NCBI RefSeq assembly: GCF_001598235.1
Contig: NZ_BCYO01000007.1
Coordinates: forward strand, 62,001 to 126,000
Direction: 5' to 3'
Source of the DNA: Polaromonas jejuensis NBRC 106434
GTDB lineage: Bacteria; Pseudomonadota; Gammaproteobacteria; Burkholderiales; Burkholderiaceae_C
DNA length: 64,000 nt
Under the pieces are notes generated by a model that saw only the letters and a list, made by a program, of their open reading frames with translations, was not told the origin of the DNA and searched no databases. Positions 28,016 to 38,165 of the stretch are shown here, in pieces (position 1 is the stretch's first letter; every line of letters starts with the position of its first letter). The position numbers were made by a program, and so were the translations under genes.

Positions 28016-28214
28016 TTCCAGACGAGCTGAGGCTACAGCCGGCCAGAACCGGACGTCCAAAAATCCGCCCGCTGGCGGCCGTTCACCCTGCTTTGCGAAT
28101 ATCCAAACTATTGCGACTAACTGAATCAGTTGGCAATCGACAGGCGCTCAACTCAGGTCTGAGGTGAATTGGCCCGGGCAAGCGATGGCACTTGGCCGAT
28201 TTCTGATTGACGTC

Positions 28215-28424
28215 TCACCAAAGCGCCGAGTCCCGCATATCCATCAACCGCCTGCGCTGCCGATTGCGCAACCATATTCCCACGACCCAAGCGAACACAA
28301 TAACGCCGAGTCCTGCACCCGCCATGACCCCGGTCAACACCCAATTGCCAATCGCGCCGGACGCCCACAGTGCCACTGCCCCCAGCGCGGCAACCAATAC
28401 CATAATTCCGATTGCGAGTCTCAT
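28215..28424 (-). CDS. Small hypothetical membrane protein with two membrane spans
   Basis: A 69-aa protein with two hydrophobic stretches (about residues 3-22, LAIGIMVLVAALGAVALWAS, and 26-46, GNWVLTGVMAGAGLGVIVFA) and a basic end (RNRQRRRLMDM). I recognise no family. The open frame continues upstream to 28571, but that part is not hydrophobic or conserved-looking; ATGs at 28460, 28445 and 28424 are possible and the last is chosen because AAGG precedes it closely. Confidence in the start is low. Confidence 0.5.
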   Translation of the reverse strand: MRLAIGIMVLVAALGAVALWASGAIGNWVLTGVMAGAGLGVIVFAWVVGIWLRNRQRRRLMDMRDSALW

Positions 28425-28709
28425 CCTTGAACGTTCCCTCTGCATTTCACTGATGAACATGATAGTCGGACCTGCGCCTTTCCACCCAAACCCAGGCACC
28501 GGCCACTTGAGACAAACGCCCCACTCATCCATGCCGGTCAATCGATGGCTCATTTTTCGGCGGTGAGGCACGTGAGCATACAGCGCCGTACGTAAGTCAC
28601 ATTAATTGACAGGTTTGCGATTCTCCCTCAATCAAAATATGGCTGCGTGCCGATTTTTGCTGTCCGTAACCGGGTCTACCATATTGTTGAATTCCCAAGG
28701 AGAATGCCC

Positions 28710-28943
28710 ATGTCCAGACACCTTGACAACCTGAAGGGACTTTTCTGCAAGCTGCAGGTCCGCTACGGAGACCATGATGAGATGGTCTTGAATGTAAAGC
28801 ACGAACTTGATTCCCGGGAGGGCGTTGAGTCAGGATATCAGCACGGGCCCATCCCGTACCGTGATGGCCTACCGGGCAATGCCGCCCAGCGCCGTCGGGA
28901 CGTTGCTTCACGACACACACCTCGGTCAACAAGTCCCTATTAG
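28710..28943 (+). CDS. Small hypothetical protein, start MSRHLDNLKGLFCKLQ
   Basis: A 77-aa frame with a strong AAGGAGA six bases before the ATG. The first ~45 residues (HLDNLKGLFCKLQVRYGDHD, then VLNVKHELDSREGVESG) resemble small charged proteins I have seen in Comamonadaceae genomes, typed as hypothetical. The later part (GNAAQRRRDVASRHTPRS) looks like frame drift and the gene may be truncated. A second ATG at 28704 is in frame. Confidence 0.5.
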   Translation: MSRHLDNLKGLFCKLQVRYGDHDEMVLNVKHELDSREGVESGYQHGPIPYRDGLPGNAAQRRRDVASRHTPRSTSPY

Positions 28944-29138
28944 CAGACTCAAGGTTGCAAAAGAATCGTGCGCGGTTGGCCAACGGTAGCAGGGTACGTC
29001 AATCGCTACGCGATTCAACCACGATGGAATTCTGTTTGACAAAGGTGGGGAAGCCCTTGTAGTAGAGCTAAGTAGCAGGACCCGGCTTGCCGGGGACTGT
29101 CCCGCTTGAGCGCCGGGAATCCATACGCTCTATCCATC

Positions 29139-30011
29139 CTACGCTGGCATGGTAGTTCCCAACTTGGCGGCTAATGCCAGCACAACCAACAGCACCACCG
29201 CCTCAACCAGCAACACCAGCCTAAACCCCTTGGCACCGACCACCTGATCACGATCCAGCCGCGCCAACCAATACCAGCGATTTCGCGCCCCTAGTCCGGC
29301 AGCAATCGCAACAGCACAAAGTTTCGCCAGCAATATCCAGACATAGGCAGAACCCCAGGGATTGCTGACATGTCCAAGCGTCCGTACCGCATTAAACAGC
29401 CCGCTACCGACCACCACGAGCAGCGCCAGCGTTGCCACTTCCGATAGGCGATGTGCCAATGCACTGCGCTGCTGCAGCTGCCAGTTGGACCAGTCAGACG
29501 TCAGCAGTAGGCAGATCCCGACTGATCCAGCCCAGGCTGTCGCTGCCAGCACATGTGCCGTGTGGATCAATACAGAAAAGCTGACGAAGCCCTGATCTGC
29601 CGCGTGCCCGGTCGCCGCCCTTGCCAGCGCGAATCCCATCAGGCCAACCACGAACAAGCCATCTCGTATTTGCCATGCAGAGCTGACAGTCGCCACCATC
29701 AGCATGATCCAGGCAGTCAACGCAACCCAGATCATGGCGCCAAAATGTGACTGCGTGAGTACCAGCCAGAGTGCGGCGGGCAGGCCGGTGATACGGGTTT
29801 CGGTCATGGCAACGGTGCCGGCGCACAGGTAGGCTGCGAGTCCGATGCCGAGCAGTACACAAGCCCGGCGGGCCATGCCGGCGAGTCGCACTGAGGAGGC
29901 TGTCGACGACACTGCAGTTTGCAGCATCGCGACGCCGACGGCCGCTGCCAGCGCCATATTCAGCCATCCCGCAAATAGCGCTTGCATCCAGCCGGCGACC
30001 AGATCCATCAC
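29139..30011 (-). CDS. copD: Copper resistance protein CopD
   Basis: A 290-aa inner-membrane protein of the CopD family with about eight membrane spans. HTAHVLAATAWAGSVGICLLL carries the conserved histidine and the SALAHRLSEVATLALLVVVGSGLFNAVR block is typical. CopD moves or admits copper across the inner membrane together with periplasmic CopC, whose gene precedes it and overlaps by four bases. No copA or copB lies nearby. Confidence 0.9.
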   Translation of the reverse strand: MMDLVAGWMQALFAGWLNMALAAAVGVAMLQTAVSSTASSVRLAGMARRACVLLGIGLAAYLCAGTVAMTETRITGLPAALWLVLTQSHFGAMIWVALTAWIMLMVATVSSAWQIRDGLFVVGLMGFALARAATGHAADQGFVSFSVLIHTAHVLAATAWAGSVGICLLLTSDWSNWQLQQRSALAHRLSEVATLALLVVVGSGLFNAVRTLGHVSNPWGSAYVWILLAKLCAVAIAAGLGARNRWYWLARLDRDQVVGAKGFRLVLLVEAVVLLVVLALAAKLGTTMPA

Positions 30012-30400
30012 TTCACCGTGAATTTATAGCTCCCCCGAGTACGGTGACCATCATCTGCGACCGCGACCCATTTCACTTGATATGCGCCGGCTGGCAGGGT
30101 TGGTAGCGCTACACGCATGGTCTTGTGAGTGGTGGAGTCGACCAAGGCTTTGGCGCTGTTGACCTGCTTGCCCCGAGCATCGATGACGATCAGACTGCTG
30201 AACGCCGGTTCGAGCGCTTCGTTGTACGTGATGCGGACTTCTTGCGGCGCACTGACGACCGCACCTGCGACGGGAGACTGGGTTTCAGGATGTGCATGCG
30301 CCCAGGCCTGACCGATGCTGCCCAGGCACAGCGCGCTGACGACTGCGAACCGGCGAAAAAAGGCACGGATGGCAGAGCAGTGAAAAGAAGAGTTTTGCAT
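30008..30400 (-). CDS. copC: Periplasmic copper-binding protein CopC
   Basis: A 130-aa protein with signal peptide ending QAWA before HAHPETQSPVAG, so the mature N terminus is the histidine used as a copper ligand in CopC. VRITYNEALEPAFSSLIVID is the family core and WVAVADDGHRTRGSYKFTV the end, with the second histidine DDGH. Copper is passed to CopD, encoded just downstream and overlapping. Confidence 0.92.
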   Translation of the reverse strand: MQNSSFHCSAIRAFFRRFAVVSALCLGSIGQAWAHAHPETQSPVAGAVVSAPQEVRITYNEALEPAFSSLIVIDARGKQVNSAKALVDSTTHKTMRVALPTLPAGAYQVKWVAVADDGHRTRGSYKFTVK

Positions 30401-31023
30401 GACTAGGGCTTAAAAAAAAAAAGCGTTTGCCGATGGATTTTGGGAAATGTCATCGAAAAAGAAGTGAGATTGCAGCCGCACGCCAATACTATGACCGCTT
30501 GCCCAAATTCTGTCCTAGGTTTGAACGTCCGTTCCTGGCCGGCAGTTGCACTTCTCCGGCCGAGGCTGAAAGTCCACTTAGCTGCAATGCTGTCCATCAA
30601 GGGATTGGCGTCGTTCGGCCGCAAAAGACTGACTGCGGCCGTAGAGCATTACGAAGTGGTAGCTCCATACCGGACATTGATGTCGGCATGTTGATCGTCG
30701 GCAATGTAGCGACGAATTCGCCGATAGGAGCACCGGCCATCGACCAAAAGCTGACGCTCAGCGACCGTTACATCCACCATATAAACCGAGAGATGCTATG
30801 TATCTATCGCGCTGCTACAGGAGATGATTGGTAAAGAGCGCGGCGGAGTGCGTTGCCCTTGCCGGTCTACCCTGCTGTACCCGTACTCGAATTTTTACCC
30901 GGCCAAGTTGCGCCGCTTTGTGGAGGCGCTTCGCGAGGGGCTACCTACGGGCATGGACTTGCCGCCCCGCACGGCGGGATCAGCCTGGGCCGGCGGTGGC
31001 AGTTTGCGCCAGCCTTGCGCTTA
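30401..31023. other. 623-base gap upstream of copC, mostly non-coding or decayed
   Basis: A run of 12 A's lies just before copC. Overlapping short frames occur on both strands (up to about 135 codons on the plus strand at 30427-30834) without recognisable domains or good ribosome sites. At about 30880-30970 the plus strand gives YPYSNFYPAKLRRFVEALRE, which could be the C-terminal end of a LysR-like gene that has lost its start; this is weak. No promoter was identified with confidence. Confidence 0.45.
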
Positions 31024-31608
31024 CTACCCGCACAGGCCTTTTTCCACCATCTCCACCAGGCGCTCGCCGATCTGCTGCATCTGCGAGCCTAGGATCGGAC
31101 CCAGCGGGCCGTCTATGACCAGCATGGCCAGCCCGTGCACCGCCGACCAGGCAAGGAACTCGGCGCCGGGACGGCGCTCAGGCGGCAACACACCGGCGCC
31201 CACGAGTTTGTCGAGTGCGGCGCGCAGCAGCTCGAAGGGGTCCAGCCCGCTTTGCCCCTTGCGCTCGGCGTTGGCCTGCATGCCCTGGCCTCTTTCTTTC
31301 AAGTCGTCCGAGGGGCCAAAAGCCGTGCGGAACAGCCCACTCTCCGCCTGCGCAAAACGCAGGTAGCTGGCGCCAAGCGCGCGGACGTTGGCGCGGGCAA
31401 ATTCGGCAGGTGGTAAATCGGGCGGCACGGCGGCCAGCTCGGCCTCCATGGCACGGGCCACGGCCGCCAGCGCGGCGGAGCGAACCGCATAGAGCAAGGC
31501 CTGGCGGCTGTCGAAATGCCGATACGCCGCATTGGGCGCCACGCCCGCGCGCCGGGTGGCTTCGCGCAGGACCACCGCCTCGGGCCCGCCGGCGCGGGCC
31601 AGCTCCAC
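31024..31608 (-). CDS. TetR-family regulator (WHG-type C terminus), start unclear
   Basis: The frame from the first usual start (GTG 31608) gives 194 aa, but the TetR helix 1 residues (STYRHGDLRRALLEAG) lie upstream of it in the same open frame. The frame is open back to a stop just inside the end of the NodT gene, with only ATA at 31698 or CTG at 31689 as possible starts. HTH residues AVVLREATRRAGVAPNAAYRHFDSRQAL are intact. The C-terminal domain resembles the WHG type (SAVHGLAMLVID). It lies directly after nodT, same strand. It may be a normal gene with a rare start, or one damaged by a junction. Confidence 0.75.
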   Translation of the reverse strand: MELARAGGPEAVVLREATRRAGVAPNAAYRHFDSRQALLYAVRSAALAAVARAMEAELAAVPPDLPPAEFARANVRALGASYLRFAQAESGLFRTAFGPSDDLKERGQGMQANAERKGQSGLDPFELLRAALDKLVGAGVLPPERRPGAEFLAWSAVHGLAMLVIDGPLGPILGSQMQQIGERLVEMVEKGLCG

Positions 31609-31694
31609 ACCGGCTTCCAGCAGGGCGCGCCGCAGGTCGCCGTGGCGATAGGTGCTGCGGGATGGTGGGGGCTTGGGCGCGCTCGACAGGCTTG

Positions 31695-33155
31695 TTATCT
31701 AATTGCTACCGCGTTGGATTCCTGGGGTTGCCAACCGCCGCCGAGCGCTTTAAACGCCGCAACCGCCGCGCGTGCGGATTCGGTTTGCGCTTGCGCTCGC
31801 GTATCGGAGGCGCGTAGCAGGTTTTCGTCGGCCTGCAAGACTTCGATCAGGCTGAGTACCCCTTTTTGATATGCCGCAAACGAAGCTGATCGTGCGCGGC
31901 CGAGAGAGTCCACTCCCTGGGCAAGTACAGTCGCCTGCTCCTCGCGCTTGACCAGAGCCGAAAAGGCGTTTTCTACGTCCTCAGTTGCCCGCAGTACGGC
32001 AAGCCGATACGCAGCCAACATCTCGGCCTCCTGGCCCCTGGCCTGGTCGATCTGTGCGTTGATGCGGCCAAAATCGAACAGACGCCAGCGCAGACCCAGC
32101 ACACCGGCGGCCTGACTGGCGCCGCTGGTGAACAGATTGCCGCCGGACACCGATGTCGCGCTGCCGATCAGCCCACTCAGAGAGAGTTTGGGGTAGTACT
32201 CGGCAATGGCGACACCGATACGGGCATTCGATGCGGCAAGGCGGCGCTCAGCCACGATCAGGTCAGGGCGGCGCCTTAGCAACTCACCTGGGGAGCCTGT
32301 CGCAGTGATTTGTGGGGCAGCAGGAATGACACTAGCATTGGCCAGTTCCATCCGATGCGTTCCGGGTGGTGAGCCCAGCATCACGTCAAGCGCATTCATG
32401 GCCACGTCCAGACCCGCTTCAAGGACCGGCACGGACGCCCGAACCTGGGCAAGCTCACCTTCGACCTGCCTCACTTGAAGTTCGGCCGCCAACCCCTTCC
32501 CATACAAAAGGTTAATGGTTGATAGCAATTGCTGCTGCGTCTGCACCTGCCGGCGGGCAACGTCGAGGCGGGTTTGCAGCCCACGAATGATGATGTAGGT
32601 GTCGGCGGTCTGTGCCGCCACAGCCAACCGGGTGGCGGTTGCGCCGGCCTCCGACGCCTGGTACCCGGCAAGTGCCGCTTCCTTTCCACGACGCAAGCCC
32701 CCGAATACATCTAGTTCCCAGCTCGCGCCGAGATTGGCTTCGTAAGAACTGCCGTGGCGGTCGAAACCGGGGCTCGAGCTCAAGACTTTGCCCAGAGGCG
32801 TTTCAAGGGATTGGTAGGCTCTTGCTGCCTGGCCGCTGACGTTGCCGGAAGGCAGCAACGCGGCATTTGCCGCCCCAAGCTCCGCGCGCGCCTGGGTGAC
32901 GCGAGCGGACGCCTGCGCGAGATCGAGGTTCTGCTCCAACGCCAGCGTGACGAATCGGGTCAGTTGCGGATCGCCGAAACCCGTCCACCATGTGACCAGA
33001 TCGGCATGGGCAGTGGCATGCCGCTGGTCAACCGCTGGTTGGCCCAGGTACTGTTGCGGCATGGGCGTATCGGGCCTGACGTAGTCGGGACCGACAGAGC
33101 AGCCGGCCGAGAGGCCGGCAACAATGAATATGGCAAGGGTGCGTTTGGGCAACAT
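31695..33155 (-). CDS. NodT-family outer-membrane efflux lipoprotein
   Basis: A 486-aa outer-membrane factor of the NodT/OprM type. A lipobox (AGLSAGC) at residues about 13-19 marks a lipoprotein, followed by VGPDYVRPDTPMP. Repeated OEP halves are visible, with LEQNLDLAQASARVTQARAEL and the C-terminal FAAYQKGVLSLIEVLQADENLL. It supplies the channel for the RND system encoded divergently at 33945-38125. The ATG at 33155 is chosen (GGAAC upstream); one six codons earlier is possible. A GTGAC-N14-GTCAC palindrome lies 31 bases before the start. An open frame runs on upstream antisense to the TetR gene and is a shadow. Confidence 0.92.
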   Translation of the reverse strand: MLPKRTLAIFIVAGLSAGCSVGPDYVRPDTPMPQQYLGQPAVDQRHATAHADLVTWWTGFGDPQLTRFVTLALEQNLDLAQASARVTQARAELGAANAALLPSGNVSGQAARAYQSLETPLGKVLSSSPGFDRHGSSYEANLGASWELDVFGGLRRGKEAALAGYQASEAGATATRLAVAAQTADTYIIIRGLQTRLDVARRQVQTQQQLLSTINLLYGKGLAAELQVRQVEGELAQVRASVPVLEAGLDVAMNALDVMLGSPPGTHRMELANASVIPAAPQITATGSPGELLRRRPDLIVAERRLAASNARIGVAIAEYYPKLSLSGLIGSATSVSGGNLFTSGASQAAGVLGLRWRLFDFGRINAQIDQARGQEAEMLAAYRLAVLRATEDVENAFSALVKREEQATVLAQGVDSLGRARSASFAAYQKGVLSLIEVLQADENLLRASDTRAQAQTESARAAVAAFKALGGGWQPQESNAVAIR

Positions 33156-33185
33156 AGACTTGTTCCAGGTCATAGAGTCGATACT

Positions 33186-33209
33186 GTGACTATAATACAA
33201 AACAGTCAC
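33186..33209. promoter_or_regulatory. TetR operator candidate 1 (GTGAC-N14-GTCAC)
   Basis: The palindrome GTGAC-TATAATACAAAACA-GTCAC sits between the divergent nodT and tetR starts. TATAAT and similar boxes fall inside it, so binding would block transcription. The same design, with an identical gap length, occurs at 33876-33899 before the adaptor gene. Confidence 0.7.
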
Positions 33210-33248
33210 TCGTTGTTCACTTCTCGGGATAGAGGTAAGCTTCAGACC

Positions 33249-33866
33249 ATGAACAAAGCGACCACTTATCCGGTTTCGGCCCGCGGCCCGGCCGACCACG
33301 ACGTGCGAGATCAGATCGTTACCGCGGCCACCGAGCACTTCAGCCGCTACGGTTACGAGAAAACGACCGTCTCCGATCTCGCCAAAGCCATCGGGTTTTC
33401 CAAGGCTTACATCTACAAGTTCTTTGAGTCCAAGCAGGCCATCGGCGAGATGATCTGCGCGAACTGCCTGCGCGAAATCGAAACCGAGGTCAGTGCGGCT
33501 ATTGCAGGGGCCGACACGCCACCAGAGAAGCTGCGGCGGATGTTTAAAGCCATGACTGAGGCGAGCCTTCGCCTGTTTTTCCAGGACCGAAAGCTTTACG
33601 AGATTGCCGCATCGGCCGCTACAGAGCGCTGGCAGGCAGTTCATGCCTACGAAGAACGCATCCAGAAGCTGCTTCAGGACGTCTTGCAGGAAGGCCGGCA
33701 AACCGGAGACTTCGAGCGCAAGACACCCCTGGACGAGACGGCGTTGGCAATCTATCTGGTCATGCGCCCCTACCTCAATCCTCTGCTCTTGCAACATAGC
33801 TTTGACTACAACAAAGAGGCGCCGGCGCATTTGTCGAGCCTGGTGCTCCGCAGCCTGTCACCCTGA
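33249..33866 (+). CDS. TetR-family repressor of the nodT / adaptor-RND-SDR genes
   Basis: A 205-aa TetR regulator. The HTH is QIVTAATEHFSRYGYEKTTVSDLAKAIGFSKAYIYKFFESKQAIGEM, about residues 23-69. The C-terminal domain is all helical, with TERWQAVHAYEERIQKLLQDVL. It is divergent from nodT and immediately upstream of the adaptor-pump-SDR operon; identical palindromes in both promoter regions suggest it controls nodT, itself and the operon. GAGG lies about 16 bases before the ATG, rather far. The inducer is unknown. Confidence 0.9.
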   Translation: MNKATTYPVSARGPADHDVRDQIVTAATEHFSRYGYEKTTVSDLAKAIGFSKAYIYKFFESKQAIGEMICANCLREIETEVSAAIAGADTPPEKLRRMFKAMTEASLRLFFQDRKLYEIAASAATERWQAVHAYEERIQKLLQDVLQEGRQTGDFERKTPLDETALAIYLVMRPYLNPLLLQHSFDYNKEAPAHLSSLVLRSLSP

Positions 33867-33875
33867 CACAAAACA

Positions 33876-33899
33876 GTGACTATTGACTAATTAGGTCAC
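33876..33899. promoter_or_regulatory. TetR operator candidate 2 (GTGAC-N14-GTCAC)
   Basis: GTGAC-TATTGACTAATTAG-GTCAC, sharing the arms, the 14-base gap and the first four gap bases (GTGACTAT) with 33186-33209. It lies 10 bases after the tetR stop and 45 before the adaptor ATG. TTGACT inside could be a -35 box. Confidence 0.7.
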
Positions 33900-33944
33900 T
33901 AGTACCATAATGAAAGTCCAATTCATTTCGTCAATGGGACTTTC

Positions 33945-35054
33945 ATGCTCAGGCGTTACTTCGCTACATCTACAGTCATTTGTGCATTGCCTTTTGCGTT
34001 GGCCGCTTGCGGCGACAAGACGCAATCTGATCCACGTACCGAGGCGCCGCTGGTACGTGTGGCCACCATTCAGGGCTCGGTCGCTGCGTCTCGCGCGTTC
34101 ACCGGGACCGTAGCCGCTCGGGTACAAAGCGATCTGGGCTTTCGGGTCTCCGGTAAGGTGCTGGAACGCCTTGTGGATACGGGGCAAACCGTTAAGCGTG
34201 GGCAACCGCTCATGCGCATCGATCCCGTCGACCTGAAGCTCGCAGCTCATGCGCAGCAGGAAGCGGTCGCCGCCGCCCGAGCGCGAGCGCAGCAAACGGC
34301 GCTGGACGAAGCCCGCTACCAGGACCTGCGCGGAACCGGTGCAATTTCAGCCTCAGCCTATGACCAGGTCAAGGCTGCAGCAGATGCGGCCAAAGCCCAG
34401 CTCAACGCAACCGAGGCGCAGGCCGAAGTCGCTCGAAACGCGAGCCGCTATACGGAATTGGTGGCAGATGGCGATGGCGTCGTCATGGAAACGCTGGCTG
34501 AACCCGGCCAGGTCGTCAATGCGGGGCAGGTCGTGGTGCGTGTGGCCCATGCCGGCCGCCGTGAAGCCGTCATTCAACTACCGGAGACCTTGCGCCCTGC
34601 GGTCGGTTCAACCGGGCTGGCCACGCTCTTTGGCCAAGAAGGCGTAGCCGTTCCGACCAGACTCAGGCAGCTCTCGAACGCCGCAGACCGGCTGACGCGC
34701 ACTTTCGAGGCGCGGTATGTGCTGGATGGAGATCTGTCCAACGCCCCATTGGGCAGCACAGTCACCGTTCAAATCCCGGATGCAAATTCCACTACGCAAG
34801 GCGGCTTTTCGGTACCCATTGGTTCCCTGTCCGACGCGGGCAAAGGGCCGGGAGTCTGGGTCATCCAGGGCGAGCCAGCAAAGGTTTCGTGGCGGCCGGT
34901 AACGGTCCAGCGCCTGGGCGACGACAGTGCTCACATTGCAGGTCAACTCAAGCAGGGTGACCGGATAGTCGCACTTGGCACGCATCTGCTGCGCGAAGGC
35001 GAGCAGATTCGCGTGGCTGGTCAAGCGGTCGCAACCGTAAGCGCGCGGCCATGA
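33945..35054 (+). CDS. RND efflux periplasmic adaptor, lipoprotein
   Basis: A 369-aa membrane-fusion protein. The N terminus has a signal with lipobox LAAC (residue 22 region), then RVSGKVLERLVDTGQTVKRGQPLMRIDP (lipoyl), a long alanine-rich hairpin (about residues 100-165) and a barrel. It differs from the first adaptor in being a lipoprotein. The stop overlaps the pump start by four bases. The gene lies behind its regulator and a candidate operator. Confidence 0.92.
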   Translation: MLRRYFATSTVICALPFALAACGDKTQSDPRTEAPLVRVATIQGSVAASRAFTGTVAARVQSDLGFRVSGKVLERLVDTGQTVKRGQPLMRIDPVDLKLAAHAQQEAVAAARARAQQTALDEARYQDLRGTGAISASAYDQVKAAADAAKAQLNATEAQAEVARNASRYTELVADGDGVVMETLAEPGQVVNAGQVVVRVAHAGRREAVIQLPETLRPAVGSTGLATLFGQEGVAVPTRLRQLSNAADRLTRTFEARYVLDGDLSNAPLGSTVTVQIPDANSTTQGGFSVPIGSLSDAGKGPGVWVIQGEPAKVSWRPVTVQRLGDDSAHIAGQLKQGDRIVALGTHLLREGEQIRVAGQAVATVSARP

Positions 35055-38000
35055 GCGAAGGACGTTTCAACCTGTCGGCGCTCGCCGTGCGCGAGCGCTC
35101 CATCACTCTGTTCCTGATCTGCCTGATCTCGCTGGCCGGGCTCATTGCGTTCTTCAAGCTGGGCCGGGCGGAAGACCCTTCCTTCACCGTCAAGGCGATG
35201 ACGATCATTACCGCCTGGCCAGGGGCAACCCCGCAGGAAATGCAGGACCAAGTCGCCGAGAAGATTGAAAAGCGACTGCAGGAACTGCGTTGGTACGATC
35301 GCACCGAGACCTATACCAGACCGGGCTTGGCCTTCACGACCTTGAACCTGCTCGACACCACACCGCCCTCGGAAGTGCAGGAGCAGTTCTACCAGGCCCG
35401 CAAGAAGGTCGGAGACGAAACCAACAACCTTCCGTCCGGCGTGATCGGGCCGATGGTCAACGACGAATATGCAGACGTCACCTTTGCCCTGTTCGCGCTC
35501 AAGGCCAAAGGCGAGCCGCAGCGCTTGCTGGTGCGCGATGCGGAGACGCTGCGCCAGCGGCTGCTGCACGTGCCGGGCGTCAAGAAGGTCAACATCGTCG
35601 GTGAGCAGTCCGAGCGCATCTATGTCGAGTTCTCGCATGAGCGCCTGGCAACGTTGGGCGTCAGCCCGCAGGAGGTGTTCGCCGGGCTCAATAGTCAGAA
35701 CGCCCTGACGCCCGCAGGTTCGGTGGAAACCAAGGGCCCGCAGGTGTTTATCCGCCTGGACGGCGCGTTCGACGAATTGCAGAAGATCCGCGATATGCCG
35801 GTCATTGCGCAGGGACGCACCCTGAAGCTGTCGGACATCGCCACGATCAGGCGCGGCCATGAAGACCCCTCGACTTTCCTGATCCGCAATGGCGGCGAAC
35901 CCGCGCTGCTGCTCGGCATCGTCATGCGCGATGGGTGGAACGGGCTCGACCTCGGCAAGGCGCTGGACAAAGAGGTGGCGGCGGTCAACGCCGATCTGCC
36001 GCTCGGTATGGGCCTGACCAAGGTCACGGACCAGGCTGTCAACATCAGTTCGGCAGTCGATGAATTTATGGTCAAGTTCTTCGCCGCGCTGCTGGTGGTC
36101 ATGGTGGTGTGTTTTGTCAGCATGGGCTGGCGGGTCGGTATCGTGGTCGCCGCAGCCGTGCCGCTGACGCTGGCGACAGTCTTTGTGGTAATGCTCGCGA
36201 CCGGCAAGAACTTCGACCGCATCACGCTCGGCTCGCTGATCCTGGGGCTGGGCCTGCTGGTCGACGACGCCATCATTGCGATCGAAATGATGGTGGTGAA
36301 GATGGAGGAAGGCTACAGCCGCATCGCCGCCTCCGCCTATGCCTGGAGCCATACTGCCGCGCCCATGCTTTCGGGAACGCTGGTCACGGCCGTCGGTTTC
36401 ATGCCGAACGGTTTCGCCCGGTCGACCGCAGGGGAATACACCAGCAATATGTTCTGGATCGTCGGTATCGCGCTGATCGCTTCGTGGGTGGTTGCCGTGG
36501 TCTTCACGCCCTATCTGGGCGTCAAACTGCTGCCCGACCTCAAGCCGGCCGAAGGCGGCCACGAGGCGCTCTACGACACGCCGCGCTACAACCGCTTTCG
36601 CAGACTTCTGGGACGCGTGATCGCGCGCAAGTGGCTGGTCGCCGCTTCCGTCGTGGGTCTGTTCGTGGTGGCCATACTCGGCATGGCGGTCGTCAAAAAG
36701 CAGTTCTTTCCGATCTCCGACCGGCCCGAAGTGTTGATCGAGGTGCAGATGCCCTATGGCACGGCTATCGTCCAGACCAGCGCCGCCACGTCGAAAGTGG
36801 AAGCCTGGCTGGCCCAGCAAAAGGAAGCCAGGATCGTCACCGCTTACGTCGGCCAGGGCGCGCCGCGCTTTTACTTCTCGATGGGGCCGGAGTTGCCCGA
36901 TCCATCGTTTGCGAAGATCGTGGTGCGCACCGACAACCAGGACGAGCGGGAGGCATTGAAACACCGGCTGCGACAGGCCATCGCCGAGGGGCTTGCACCG
37001 GAGGCACGGCTGCGTGTCACCCAGCTCGTATTCGGACCTTATTCACCGTTCCCGGTGGCCTACCGGGTCACCGGCCCCGACCCCGACAAGTTGCGAGAAA
37101 TTGCGACTGACGTGCAGCAGGTCATGGCCGCCAGTCCGATGATGCGCACCGTCAACACCGACTGGGGCATGCGTACGCCCGCTCTGCATCTCACTTTGCA
37201 ACAAGACCGGTTGCAGGCCGTCGGGCTGAGCTCCAACGCGGTGGCGCAACAACTGCAATTCTTTCTGACGGGAGTCCCCATCACCTCCGTGCGCGAAGAT
37301 ATCCGTACGGTGCAGGTCGTCGCTCGCGCGGCTGGCGAGGTCCGGCTCGACCCCGCCAGGGTCGGCGACTTCACGCTGGCTGGCGCTAACGGGCAGCGCA
37401 TTCCACTGTCGCAACTGGGCAAGGTCGACGTACGCATGGAGGAACCCGTCATGCGTCGGCGCGACCGCATGCCCACGATCACGGTCCGCGGCGACATCGC
37501 CGAAGGCTTGCAGCCACCGGACGTATCGGCAGAAATTACCCGGCAGCTTCAGCCTGTCATGGACAAGCTGCCTAGCGGTTATCGCATTGATCAGGCGGGC
37601 TCCATCGAAGAATCAGGCAAGGCGACGTTCGCGATGCTGCCGATCTTCCCCATCATGCTGGCATTCACCCTGCTCATCATCATCTTGCAGGTGCGCTCAA
37701 TCTCCGCGATGGTCATGGTTTTCCTGACCAGCCCGCTGGGACTGATCGGCGTAGTGCCGACCCTGCTTCTGTTCCAGCAGCCATTCGGCATCAATGCGCT
37801 GGTCGGGTTGATTGCGTTGTCGGGAATCCTGATGCGCAACACGCTGATATTGATCGGGCAGATCCGCCACAACGAACAGGCGGGACTGGCTCCATTCCAC
37901 GCGGTCGTCGAGGCCACTGTGCAGCGAGCTCGGCCGGTAGTCTTGACAGCCTTGGCTGCGATCCTGGCCTTTATCCCGCTGACCCATTCGGTGTTCTGGG

Positions 38001-38125
38001 GCACCCTCGCTTACACGCTGATCGGCGGCACCTTCGCTGGGACGGTTCTGACTCTGGTGTTCCTGCCGGCCATGTATTCCATCTGGTTCAAGATCCGCCC
38101 GGCAACAGAAGCTGATCCGCGCTGA
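35051..38125 (+). CDS. RND efflux pump, HAE1-type, TriC/MexK-like
   Basis: A 1024-aa inner-membrane proton antiporter. TM1 is [21 protein letters not shown], the periplasmic part starts [23 protein letters not shown], and TM4 has [21 protein letters not shown] with the two relay aspartates. The second half has [20 protein letters not shown]. The general pattern resembles TriC/MexK pumps more than AcrB; the substrate is unknown. The start overlaps the adaptor gene, and an SDR gene follows 40 bases later. Confidence 0.93.
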   Translation: MSEGRFNLSALAVRERSITLFLICLISLAGLIAFFKLGRAEDPSFTVKAMTIITAWPGATPQEMQDQVAEKIEKRLQELRWYDRTETYTRPGLAFTTLNLLDTTPPSEVQEQFYQARKKVGDETNNLPSGVIGPMVNDEYADVTFALFALKAKGEPQRLLVRDAETLRQRLLHVPGVKKVNIVGEQSERIYVEFSHERLATLGVSPQEVFAGLNSQNALTPAGSVETKGPQVFIRLDGAFDELQKIRDMPVIAQGRTLKLSDIATIRRGHEDPSTFLIRNGGEPALLLGIVMRDGWNGLDLGKALDKEVAAVNADLPLGMGLTKVTDQAVNISSAVDEFMVKFFAALLVVMVVCFVSMGWRVGIVVAAAVPLTLATVFVVMLATGKNFDRITLGSLILGLGLLVDDAIIAIEMMVVKMEEGYSRIAASAYAWSHTAAPMLSGTLVTAVGFMPNGFARSTAGEYTSNMFWIVGIALIASWVVAVVFTPYLGVKLLPDLKPAEGGHEALYDTPRYNRFRRLLGRVIARKWLVAASVVGLFVVAILGMAVVKKQFFPISDRPEVLIEVQMPYGTAIVQTSAATSKVEAWLAQQKEARIVTAYVGQGAPRFYFSMGPELPDPSFAKIVVRTDNQDEREALKHRLRQAIAEGLAPEARLRVTQLVFGPYSPFPVAYRVTGPDPDKLREIATDVQQVMAASPMMRTVNTDWGMRTPALHLTLQQDRLQAVGLSSNAVAQQLQFFLTGVPITSVREDIRTVQVVARAAGEVRLDPARVGDFTLAGANGQRIPLSQLGKVDVRMEEPVMRRRDRMPTITVRGDIAEGLQPPDVSAEITRQLQPVMDKLPSGYRIDQAGSIEESGKATFAMLPIFPIMLAFTLLIIILQVRSISAMVMVFLTSPLGLIGVVPTLLLFQQPFGINALVGLIALSGILMRNTLILIGQIRHNEQAGLAPFHAVVEATVQRARPVVLTALAAILAFIPLTHSVFWGTLAYTLIGGTFAGTVLTLVFLPAMYSIWFKIRPATEADPR

Positions 38126-38165
38126 TTTTATCTTCTTCACCATTCACGTATCGAAAGGATCTGCT

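Noticed and set aside
28710..28943. Toxin or antitoxin gene
   Set aside because: A small gene with a strong ribosome site, but no partner gene overlaps or adjoins it and no toxin or antitoxin motif is visible.
30427..30834. 135-codon plus-strand frame upstream of copC
   Set aside because: No recognisable domain, rare start context and a composition like translated non-coding DNA.
33174..33830. Extension of the NodT frame upstream through the TetR gene
   Set aside because: The extra 225 codons are antisense to the TetR gene and precede the lipobox signal peptide; the real start is at 33155 or 33173.
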